From: Rhodospirillaceae bacterium
GTDB taxonomy: Bacteria > Pseudomonadota > Alphaproteobacteria > Micavibrionales > UBA2020
Length of the DNA stretch: 7,004 nucleotides
Direction of reading: 5' to 3'
Assembly (NCBI GenBank): GCA_003524565.1
Contig: DQGU01000151.1
Span: forward strand, 1-7,004
The notes below the pieces were generated by a model that saw only the letters and a program-made list of their open reading frames with translations, was not told the origin of the DNA and did not search any database. Position numbers and translations under genes: made by a program. Positions 1-6,046 of the stretch are shown one piece after another. How positions within the stretch are numbered: the stretch's first letter is position 1; the number at the start of each line of letters is the position of its first letter.

Positions 1-1
1 A

Positions 2-43
2 TCGGCCTTCATCGCCGCTCTGCGCATGAGCGACGAGAAGTAA
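2..43 (+). CDS. C-terminal end of an unidentified plus-strand gene (partial)
   Basis: Only the last 13 codons and a TAA stop are in the window, reading SAFIAALRMSDEK. This frame is preferred because its stop lies 15 bases before a strong intrinsic terminator hairpin, the usual arrangement at the end of a bacterial gene. The codons are GC-rich, like the rest of the window. It converges on the exonuclease gene from the other side of the hairpin. Too little protein is visible to name a family, so no function is proposed. Another plus frame also stays open across this stretch, so the call is an inference from position. Confidence 0.5.
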   Translation, partial: SAFIAALRMSDEK

Positions 44-58
44 ATCAAAGGATTAAAC

Positions 59-94
59 AAAAAAGCCGCCCGTGCAAAACGTGGCGGCTTTTTT
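59..94. terminator. Bidirectional intrinsic terminator between convergent genes
   Basis: Six A's and GCCGCC (59-70) pair perfectly with GGCGGC and six T's (83-94), a 12-bp stem. The intervening bases can add a short CGT/ACG pairing with one bulged base. The plus strand reads GC stem then T-run; the minus strand reads the same because the left arm is flanked by A's. It lies 15 bases after the plus-strand stop at 43 and 18 bases after the exonuclease stop at 113 on the minus strand. It can therefore end transcription from both directions. Confidence 0.9.
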
Positions 95-98
95 GTTG

Positions 99-110
99 CG
101 TAAATTTACG
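99..110. repeat. Perfect 12-bp palindrome CGTAAATTTACG
   Basis: CGTAAATTTACG equals its own reverse complement. It sits between the terminator T-run and the exonuclease stop codon. It has no loop, so it is a poor RNA hairpin and looks more like a possible protein-binding site or chance. No function is assigned. Confidence 0.4.
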
Positions 111-112
111 AT

Positions 113-694
113 TTAAAACGGCACCGCCGCGCCGTGTTGCACCAGAAAGCGGTAGGCGGCGGCGATGGAGCGGGCGTCGTGCAGGGCGTTGTGTTCCTGA
201 ATGCCGTCCATGGGCGCGCCCAGCACGGCGGCCAGTTTGCCGGAATTGACGCCGGGGCGGATGCCGAAGCTGGCGCCTTTGTCCATGAACCACGGGCCGA
301 TGTTGTGGCTGTCGAAATCATCCTCGCCGTCCGGCATGCCGGCCCAGCCGAGGTTTTCGCGCATCACCCGCGCATCCCAGCCATAGCACGACGTCGCATC
401 GCCCTGCACGAAGGCGATGAAGGCGTGATAGGCATCGAGGAAGGGGACGCCTTCCTGCGCCACGTCGGCATTGGTGATGCCGGTCAACTGGGTGAAGAAA
501 TCGGACAGCACCGGATTTTTGACGGGCTTGATGAGTATCTGGAATTCATCGACTTCCTGCAGGCGGTCAAGGTCAAAACGGATGGCGCCGATTTGCACCA
601 GCTCGCGGTACTGGCCGGGCAGCGACCAGTCGGCCTGCATCGCGCCTTCCCATGTCGTGAATTCGGTATCATAAAAAACGACGGTGCGTGCCAT
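113..694 (-). CDS. DEDDh-type 3'-5' exonuclease domain protein
   Basis: A 193-residue protein of the DnaQ-like (RNase T/ERI1-like) exonuclease fold. These enzymes remove nucleotides from 3' ends of DNA or RNA with two metal ions. The Exo I motif YDTEFT is at residues 8-13 (metal ligands D9 and E11). LTGIT at 70-74 is the conserved stretch typical of the fold. Exo II is around CYGWDARV (D107), and Exo III is HNALHDARS at 168-176 (H168, D173). All five DEDDh catalytic residues are therefore present. It is a single domain with no signal peptide or polymerase part, so it is a stand-alone cytoplasmic nuclease; DNA or RNA preference cannot be told. The start ATG (692-694) is 6 bases after the peptidase stop and has only a G-rich, distant ribosome site, suggesting translational coupling. 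A TAA stop precedes the shared terminator. The long WEGAMQADWS insert after Exo I resembles ERI1-like proteins more than DnaQ epsilon. Confidence 0.88.
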   Translation of the reverse strand: MARTVVFYDTEFTTWEGAMQADWSLPGQYRELVQIGAIRFDLDRLQEVDEFQILIKPVKNPVLSDFFTQLTGITNADVAQEGVPFLDAYHAFIAFVQGDATSCYGWDARVMRENLGWAGMPDGEDDFDSHNIGPWFMDKGASFGIRPGVNSGKLAAVLGAPMDGIQEHNALHDARSIAAAYRFLVQHGAAVPF

Positions 695-700
695 GCGCGA

Positions 701-2947
701 TTATGCCCCCGGTTTGAATTTGCGCAGGAACTGCACGATTTTCCCGCCGGATTTATGTTCCGCCTCCAGCTTCGCCTTATAGGCGTTCTGGTCAACAGGG
801 CCGACGGATTTTTCGATGAAGCCGAAGGTTTCCGCCCAGTCGCGGATATATTTCTGGATGGAACGCCCCGCGCCGTGCCCCGCGTCTTTTTCAACGCGCA
901 TGAGCGTCAGGTTATCCGGCGATGATTTCGCCTGCAGCGTGGCGGCAAGCTTGAACGAATGCCACGGCACCACGCGGTCGTCGTGGTCGGCGGTTTTAAT
1001 CAGGTGCTTGGGATATTTCGCGCCCGGCTTCACGTTGTGCAGCGGGGAGTAGCGCGCGGCCGTGTTGAAATCGGCCTTGATATCCGGATCGCCGTAATCC
1101 GACTTCCACGCCGCGCCGTAAGTCGCAAGGTGGAAACGGAACATGTCCGTCACTGCAACCTCGGTAATCACCGCGCCGAACAGGTCGGGACGCTGCAGCA
1201 TGGTGGCGGAAGTCAAAAGCCCGCCATTGCTGCCGCCGTTGATGACAAGGCGTTCTTTGGATGTGTAGTCATTCTTTTGCAAATATTCGGCGCAGGCGAT
1301 GAAATCGTCGAACACATTCTGCTTTTTGTTCAAACGGCCGCCATTATACCAGTCTTCGCCATATTCGCCGCCACCGCGCAGGTTGGCCTGCACATAAATG
1401 CCGCCCGATTTGACGAAGTGCATGATGGAGCTGTCATAGCCCGGCGTCAGCGGCACGTTGAACCCGCCATAGCCGTAAAGAATGGTCGCCGCGCTGCCGT
1501 CCAGCTTGGTATCGGGGTGGCGGATGATGGTCATGGGCACCTGCGTGCCGTCTTTGGACGTGGCGTGCACGCGTTCGACCACGCAATCGGCAAGGTCGTA
1601 TTTCGCGGGACCTTTGCGCACGAAATCGAGCGTGTTTTTGTCGATGTCATAGCGGTAAACATCGCCCTGCGTTTGCCAGCCGGAAATCTTCATGGTGAAG
1701 AAATCATCATCTTTTTGAATGCGTGCATAACCTGCCGTCGATTGCAGGGGCAGGGGCATGTCGTGCAGGTGCTCGCCTTCGGGCGTGAAAACGCGCACGG
1801 CATCTGCTGTGTCATGGGTGTAAAAACCGAACAGCTTGCCTTTATGAATCATCGCGCTGTCGAGGATATCGACGTCGTGCTGCGGAATGACGGTTTGCCA
1901 GTTTTCAGGCGCGGGGTTATGCGGGTCGAGCTTCACCAGCTTGCCGCGCGGTGCATCGTGATTGGTAACGGCCAAGATTTTGCCGTCCTCCAGCTCCGCA
2001 ATCGGGTTCACGGTATAGGTTCTGGGTGCGGTGATTTGCTTGAAATCATCATTGCTGCCAAAGGGGCGGAACGAAAGGCCGCTGTTTTTATCCGTGCCGA
2101 TGCTGTGCCAAGCCCATTCGTATTTTGCGGTCGAAAGGCGCGATACGCCGACGAAGGAGTCATGCTCCGCCACTTGATAAACCGTTTTATCGCCTGCGGC
2201 ATCCTGCCCGATGGTGTGGTGCTTCACCACGTTGCGGCGCGTGCCGTCGTGCAGAGGGTAGGTATAGTTAAAACTGTCATGGCTGCCCTTGTCCCAGAGG
2301 ATGCTGGTAAAACGGCAGTTTTCGATTTTATCGCCGATATCCGCGCCGGTCGCGACGTCGAGGATATGCAGCGTTTGCGCATCGCTGCCAGCGGCGGAAA
2401 CCAGATAGGCCACGCGCTTGCCGTCGGCGCTCGGCGTCCAGCCGGAAAGGGCGACGGTGCCGTCCTTGCTGAGTGCGTTCGGGTCGATGAGCGTGCGCCA
2501 CGGACCTTCTTCGCTGTCCGCTACCTCGACCACGCTTTGCGCGGCGAGGGATTTGTGGAAGGTGCGGAAATACGTCTGGCCATAGCGGCTGGGCAGGCCG
2601 TGGCTGTCGTAATCAAGGGCGTCGGTCATGAACTGCTCGGCGCGTTTCATGCCTTCTTCCTGACCTTTGATATAGTCTTCGAAGCGGGCGTTCTGCTTGC
2701 CGACCCAAGTGGCCGTCGCGGGCGCATCGAGGTCTTCGAGCGGGCGGAAGGGGTCGGATACCGGCACGCCGTGTTTGATTTCGACAAGGCTGTTGTCAAC
2801 AGGGGGCTCGCCCGCGCGGAACTGCTGCTCCGGCGTCACGGTGAACTGCATATCGGGCAGTTTCTGGGCGCGGTTGTCGTTGTCGGCAATCTGCTCTTTG
2901 CCAAAGAATTTATTGGCAAGCTCACGCAGGGAACGTCCGAAGGCCAT
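701..2947 (-). CDS. Prolyl oligopeptidase (serine peptidase family S9A)
   Basis: A 748-residue enzyme that cleaves short peptides after proline (EC 3.4.21.26 type). The N-terminal beta-propeller covers roughly residues 75-455 and the alpha/beta-hydrolase domain about 460-715. The nucleophile is S573 in GGSNGG, the acid D656 in TADHDDRV, and the base H691 in AGHGAG, so the triad is complete. Residues matching substrate-site residues of pig POP are also visible: Y493 in LYGYGGFN, N574, W614 in AAWKSDYG and R658. It exceeds the usual ~700-710 residues because of a charged N-terminal extension (about 1-40) and a basic tail (about 715-748). There is no signal peptide, so it should be cytoplasmic. 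The start is well supported by AAGGAGA five bases upstream (2953-2959). It is the first gene of a likely two-gene unit with the exonuclease. An oligopeptidase B role is less likely because the motifs and spacing follow POP closely. Confidence 0.96.
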   Translation of the reverse strand: MAFGRSLRELANKFFGKEQIADNDNRAQKLPDMQFTVTPEQQFRAGEPPVDNSLVEIKHGVPVSDPFRPLEDLDAPATATWVGKQNARFEDYIKGQEEGMKRAEQFMTDALDYDSHGLPSRYGQTYFRTFHKSLAAQSVVEVADSEEGPWRTLIDPNALSKDGTVALSGWTPSADGKRVAYLVSAAGSDAQTLHILDVATGADIGDKIENCRFTSILWDKGSHDSFNYTYPLHDGTRRNVVKHHTIGQDAAGDKTVYQVAEHDSFVGVSRLSTAKYEWAWHSIGTDKNSGLSFRPFGSNDDFKQITAPRTYTVNPIAELEDGKILAVTNHDAPRGKLVKLDPHNPAPENWQTVIPQHDVDILDSAMIHKGKLFGFYTHDTADAVRVFTPEGEHLHDMPLPLQSTAGYARIQKDDDFFTMKISGWQTQGDVYRYDIDKNTLDFVRKGPAKYDLADCVVERVHATSKDGTQVPMTIIRHPDTKLDGSAATILYGYGGFNVPLTPGYDSSIMHFVKSGGIYVQANLRGGGEYGEDWYNGGRLNKKQNVFDDFIACAEYLQKNDYTSKERLVINGGSNGGLLTSATMLQRPDLFGAVITEVAVTDMFRFHLATYGAAWKSDYGDPDIKADFNTAARYSPLHNVKPGAKYPKHLIKTADHDDRVVPWHSFKLAATLQAKSSPDNLTLMRVEKDAGHGAGRSIQKYIRDWAETFGFIEKSVGPVDQNAYKAKLEAEHKSGGKIVQFLRKFKPGA

Positions 2948-2952
2948 GGCGG

Positions 2953-2959
2953 TCTCCTT
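2953..2959 (-). promoter_or_regulatory. Shine-Dalgarno site of the prolyl oligopeptidase gene
   Basis: On the minus strand this reads AAGGAGA, ending 5 bases before the ATG at 2945-2947. It fixes the start and thereby makes the unusual N-terminal extension of the enzyme real rather than an annotation artefact. Confidence 0.8.
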
Positions 2960-3004
2960 GGTAATTACGAAATTTTTGAACGAAAACTGGGGAGAGTTTG
3001 CAAA

Positions 3005-3034
3005 ATTATTGCGTAAAATGCAAATCTTTTGTAA
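3005..3034 (-). promoter_or_regulatory. Possible sigma-70-like promoter for the peptidase-exonuclease unit
   Basis: In the AT-rich gap upstream of the peptidase gene the minus strand reads TTACAA (3034-3029), 18 bases, then AATAAT (3010-3005). The -10 box matches TATAAT at 5 of 6 positions and the -35 box at only 3 of 6. It would give a leader of about 50 bases before the ribosome site and ATG. AT-rich DNA makes chance matches easy, so this is a candidate only. Confidence 0.35.
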
Positions 3035-3040
3035 TTTTAC
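3009..3040. repeat. Overlapping inverted repeats in the peptidase upstream region
   Basis: Two inverted repeats overlap the candidate promoter. GTAAAAT (3013-3019) pairs with ATTTTAC (3034-3040) across 14 bases. TTGC (3009-3012) pairs with GCAA (3020-3023) around GTAAAAT. A TTTGCAAA palindrome lies just beside them at 2997-3004. The arrangement could be an operator, but the arms are short and AT-rich. Confidence 0.35.
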
Positions 3041-3050
3041 ATAAATTTCG

Positions 3051-3074
3051 AAAAACGGGCGCGGTTTCAGCCGC
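3051..3074 (-). terminator. Weak terminator-like hairpin after the TIMP-like/pentapeptide gene
   Basis: On the minus strand GCGG-CTGAAA-CCGC is followed by GCCCG and five T's, beginning 25 bases after the TAA stop at 3100. The stem is only 4 GC pairs and the T-run is five bases away from it, so termination would be weak or Rho-assisted. Its position at the end of the gene and before a candidate promoter is the main support. Confidence 0.3.
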
Positions 3075-3099
3075 CTGCGTTGCGGTAGGGTGCGGGGGT

Positions 3100-4380
3100 T
3101 TACTGAGCCTGTTTCGGCTTGTCGCAGCGCTCTTGCATTTTGGCCCCTGCGGCAACGGGGTCAAAGCCCTCGGGCCATTTCGTTTCGCAGGTATAAGTAC
3201 TGCCCGTGAGCTGTACGCCCAAGAGGTTGGCCTTGCTGAAATCCAGTGCTGCGAAATGGCTGTTAAAAATCTGCGCATTTGAAAAATCCGTGCCGTCAAG
3301 CGTGGCTTTGCGGAATTGCGTTTGATAAAAACGTGCGTTTTTAAAAACTGTGTTCGACAGGTCGCCTGAAAAGCCGCCTTTGTCAAATTCGGCGTCGGTA
3401 AAGTCGGCATTTGTGAGGTCGGTCTCAAAAAATCCAACGTTCCTGAACCTGCCGCGATTGAAGATTGTTTCGGAAAGGTCTGATTGCAGAAAATGCGTAA
3501 ACATGAAATTACCACCTTCTAGGCGGCTTCCGCGTAGTGTGCTATTTTTAAAGTGCACAAGTTCATAGCTTGCGCCGTATTGAGATAGATTTTCATTTTT
3601 TGTGTTTTCAAAATACATGTCTTTAAGAAAAAGACGCGCGTCTTTCGGGATTTCTTTGCTTAAAGAAATCCAGGCATAACTCCAAGGCTCTACAACATTC
3701 TCATTTTCCCAGTCTCCGCTTTGTGGAAAGGGGGCGGTAAACGTGCTTGTATAAAGGTCAAAAATTTCCTGCGGTTTTTTAAGCTGGAGAAACACATTCA
3801 GCAGGCTCTCTATAACCCATCGGTTTTGCGGCTCTATTTGGCGCAGTTGGCGCAAGGTGACTTCAGCCTGCTGGTAATCTTTCCAGTAAAGTTGCTGGGC
3901 AGCTTTGACTTTCAACAAGTCCACTTTGCCTGCCGAAGCTTTTGAGATGGCATCGTCGAGCGCTTTGATTTCTGCAATGCGCTCATTAATGGCGCTGAAA
4001 TCTAGAGGCTGGGAACTATCTAGCCGCTGTGTGCCAGAGCAAGAGGTGACAGCCAGTCCTTCTTTGCGCGGGTAAACGTAGATAACATATTTTATTCCAG
4101 TCGATAGGCCATTACTACAGGAGGTGCCAAAGTAGGGGTCAAAAACAACAACTTCCTTTTCTGGACGCCCTTCTTCCGATCTATCTGCGCGAAGCCGCAT
4201 TTCTAAACGCGCAAATGATTTTCGCTGAATGCTAAGGACTTCCCCCTCAAATATCATTAATGCATTTTTGTACGTTTCATGAGGTGAAGGGGGAGAACAC
4301 CAGCAGGCCTGCGCTGGGGATGTTGGAATAAAGGTTGCCAGAAGCAAAAAAGCGAGAAAAGTAGCGGCTATCCTTCGCAT
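3100..4380 (-). CDS. Secreted protein: TIMP/netrin-like N-terminus, TPR-like middle, pentapeptide-repeat beta-helix
   Basis: A 426-residue protein of unknown function. Residues 1-25 form a Sec signal peptide (MRR, hydrophobic core to about 18, then SPAQA) with an A-x-A site before C26. The mature protein would begin CWCSPPSP, matching the Cys-X-Cys start of TIMP/NTR domains. IFEGEVLS (43-50), GTSCSNG (C88) and VTSCSGT (C114) fit the rest of that fold. Residues about 150-215 look like one or two TPR-type helical repeats. Residues 275-393 hold about 24 pentapeptide repeats with Phe or Leu at the centre (F277, L282 to L391), roughly six turns of a right-handed square beta-helix. The end, CETKWPEGFDP, is a common finish of such repeats, with C398 and C419 free to pair. 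The ATG at 4378-4380 is chosen over an upstream one inside pgi because it has a ribosome site and starts the signal peptide. The coding DNA is much more AT-rich than its neighbours. It follows pgi by 23 bases and is probably co-transcribed. Periplasmic or exported location is inferred. Confidence 0.85.
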   Translation of the reverse strand: MRRIAATFLAFLLLATFIPTSPAQACWCSPPSPHETYKNALMIFEGEVLSIQRKSFARLEMRLRADRSEEGRPEKEVVVFDPYFGTSCSNGLSTGIKYVIYVYPRKEGLAVTSCSGTQRLDSSQPLDFSAINERIAEIKALDDAISKASAGKVDLLKVKAAQQLYWKDYQQAEVTLRQLRQIEPQNRWVIESLLNVFLQLKKPQEIFDLYTSTFTAPFPQSGDWENENVVEPWSYAWISLSKEIPKDARLFLKDMYFENTKNENLSQYGASYELVHFKNSTLRGSRLEGGNFMFTHFLQSDLSETIFNRGRFRNVGFFETDLTNADFTDAEFDKGGFSGDLSNTVFKNARFYQTQFRKATLDGTDFSNAQIFNSHFAALDFSKANLLGVQLTGSTYTCETKWPEGFDPVAAGAKMQERCDKPKQAQ

Positions 4381-4384
4381 GACG

Positions 4385-4389
4385 TCCTC
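4385..4389 (-). promoter_or_regulatory. Shine-Dalgarno site of the secreted TIMP-like protein gene
   Basis: On the minus strand GAGGA lies 4 bases before the ATG at 4378-4380. It decides the start: a longer open frame reaches back to 4533 but would overlap pgi by about 130 bases and bury the signal peptide. Confidence 0.7.
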
Positions 4390-4403
4390 GCTTTTTCTTA
4401 TAT

Positions 4404-5996
4404 CTATGATTGGTTGCGGATATGGGCGATGAGGCCGGCGGTGGAGGAATCGCGCTCGGCGGATGCGGGGGCGGTGCCGGCGATTTCGGGCTCCAGTCCC
4501 TTGGCGAGGACTTTGCCCAGCTCGACCCCCCATTGGTCAAAGCTGTTCACGCACCAAAGAACGCCCTGCACGAAAACCTTGTGCTCGTACATCGCCAGCA
4601 AAAGGCCGAGGGTATAGGGCGTCAGCGCATCCAGCATAAAGGTGGTGGAGGGGCGGTTGCCCGTGAAATGCCGGTGAGGCTCCGCCGTGTTCGCCTGCCC
4701 GGCCATCAGCGCCGCGCTTTGTGCAAGGCAATTCGCCAGCAGCATATTCTGCTGCGCGGGGCTGCCGTCCGTTGGCTTGGCGCTGACGATGAAATCGACG
4801 GGCACGACATCGGGGCTTTGGTGCAGCCACTGGAAAAAACTATGCTGCGCATCCGTGCCCGGTTCGCCGAAAATAATCGGGCCGGTCGCGACGGCGACGG
4901 TCTTGCCGTCCTGCATCACGCGCTTGCCGTTGCTTTCCATGTCCAGCTGCTGCAAAAACGCGGGCAGGCGGCGCAGCGATGCGTGGTACGGAATAACCGC
5001 CAGCGCAGGGTAGTTGTAAAAATTGCGGTGCCACAGCCCGATAAGGCCGAGCAGTACGGGCAGGTTTTTTTCAAGTGGTGCGGATTTGAAATGCGCATCC
5101 ATGTCGCGGCCGCCCGCCAGCATCTCGCCGAATTTTTCCGCGCCAATCATCAGCATGACCGAAAGGCCGATGGACGACCAGACGCTATAACGTCCGCCCA
5201 CCCAATCTTGAAACGGGAACATGTTTTCGGGCGCAATGCCAAACGCGGCCACGGCCTGCGCATTCGTCGATGCGGCGACGAAATGGCGGGCAACAGCGGC
5301 TTCGTCGCCCTTATAATGCGCAACCAGCCATGCGCGCGCGATATTTGCGTTTTGCATGGTTTCCGCCGTCGTGAAAGTTTTGGACGCGACGATAAAAAGC
5401 GTGGTTTCAGGGTTTACACGCGCAAGGGCGGCGGCAAGGTCGGATGCTTCCACATTCGCAACATAATGTGCGCGCAGGCGCGGGTGATGAAAAGCAGACA
5501 GCGCCTCGCAGGCCAGCTGCGGGCCGAGGCTGGAGCCGCCGATGCCGATATTCACAATATCGGTGATGTCCTTGCCCGTGTGGCCTTTCCATGCGCCGCC
5601 GCGCACGGCTTCGCTGAAATCCGCCATGCGTTTCAGCGTTTCATGTACTGCGGGCACTACGTTTTCGCCATCGACGCGGATATCGGCATCTGCGGCAGCG
5701 CGCAGGGCGGTGTGCAGCACGGCGCGGTTTTCGGTCGCGTTGATTTTCGCGCCCGACAGCATGGCATCGCGGCGTTTTTCAAGCCCCGCGGCACGGGCGA
5801 GGGAAACCAGCAGGCCAAGGGTTTCTTCGGTGATATGGTTTTTGGAAAAATCCGCCAGCATGCCCGGCAGGCGCAGCGAAAGCTTTTCAAAGCGCGCCGC
5901 ATCCTGCGCAAATAAATCACGCAGCGCGGTTGTGGTCAACTTGCGGTGATGCGCTTGCAAAAGCGGCCAGGGGCTCAGCTGGTTGATATCTGTCAT
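4404..5996 (-). CDS. pgi: Glucose-6-phosphate isomerase
   Basis: A 530-residue cytoplasmic enzyme interconverting glucose-6-phosphate and fructose-6-phosphate in glycolysis and gluconeogenesis (EC 5.3.1.9). Two SIS-type sugar-phosphate domains are seen. NIGIGGSSLGP (149-159) and SKTFTT (205-210) bind the phosphate. Both family signatures are present: DWVGGRYSVWSSIG (264-277) and the one ending NSFDQWGVELGK (484-495). Catalytic residues matching E. coli E355, H386 and K514 are E354 (DMESNGKR), H385 (GTDAQHSF) and K495. Length is near the 549 of E. coli, so the gene is complete. The ATG has AGGAAT upstream (6002-6007) and the stop is TAG. It follows the M16 gene by 50 bases, which include a terminator-like hairpin, and precedes the secreted protein gene by 23 bases. 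Confidence 0.98.
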   Translation of the reverse strand: MTDINQLSPWPLLQAHHRKLTTTALRDLFAQDAARFEKLSLRLPGMLADFSKNHITEETLGLLVSLARAAGLEKRRDAMLSGAKINATENRAVLHTALRAAADADIRVDGENVVPAVHETLKRMADFSEAVRGGAWKGHTGKDITDIVNIGIGGSSLGPQLACEALSAFHHPRLRAHYVANVEASDLAAALARVNPETTLFIVASKTFTTAETMQNANIARAWLVAHYKGDEAAVARHFVAASTNAQAVAAFGIAPENMFPFQDWVGGRYSVWSSIGLSVMLMIGAEKFGEMLAGGRDMDAHFKSAPLEKNLPVLLGLIGLWHRNFYNYPALAVIPYHASLRRLPAFLQQLDMESNGKRVMQDGKTVAVATGPIIFGEPGTDAQHSFFQWLHQSPDVVPVDFIVSAKPTDGSPAQQNMLLANCLAQSAALMAGQANTAEPHRHFTGNRPSTTFMLDALTPYTLGLLLAMYEHKVFVQGVLWCVNSFDQWGVELGKVLAKGLEPEIAGTAPASAERDSSTAGLIAHIRNQS

Positions 5997-6012
5997 AAAT
6001 CATTCCTGTGTC

Positions 6013-6046
6013 AAAAAAAGGGTGCCGTGCATTTGCTGCGAACGGC
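6013..6046 (-). terminator. Terminator or attenuator hairpin between the M16 gene and pgi
   Basis: On the minus strand GCCGT (6046-6042) pairs with ACGGC (6028-6024). An inner GCA/TGC pairing leaves a two-base bulge and a GCAAA loop. ACCC and then seven T's follow (6019-6013). It starts directly after the M16 stop codon and its T-run ends only 16 bases before the pgi ATG. The four bases between stem and T-run weaken it, so partial termination is more likely than a complete stop. Confidence 0.5.

Noticed and set aside
134..925. A 263-codon plus-strand frame across the exonuclease gene and the end of the peptidase gene
   Set aside because: It runs antisense through two well-supported genes and would be read into by no visible promoter or ribosome site.
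959..3016. A 685-codon open frame on the plus strand opposite the prolyl oligopeptidase gene
   Set aside because: The minus strand encodes a complete enzyme with an intact catalytic triad and good ribosome site. The antisense product has no recognisable motifs, and such long frames arise from GC-rich codon bias opposite real genes.
4294..4310. Lipoprotein anchor at C26 of the secreted protein
   Set aside because: The residues before the Cys are A-Q-A; a lipobox normally has Leu (or similar) at -3 and a small residue at -2. Ordinary signal peptidase I cleavage fits better, though lipidation is not fully excluded.
4381..4533. Extended N-terminus for the TIMP-like/pentapeptide protein
   Set aside because: The extension overlaps the pgi C-terminus, encodes an Arg- and Pro-rich shadow of pgi, and would place the signal peptide internally. 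The ATG at 4378-4380 has its own ribosome site.
4410..5915. A 501-codon open frame on the plus strand opposite pgi
   Set aside because: Same explanation: pgi has every family signature, while the antisense product is low-complexity in look, rich in Arg, Gly and Ala, and matches no family I know.
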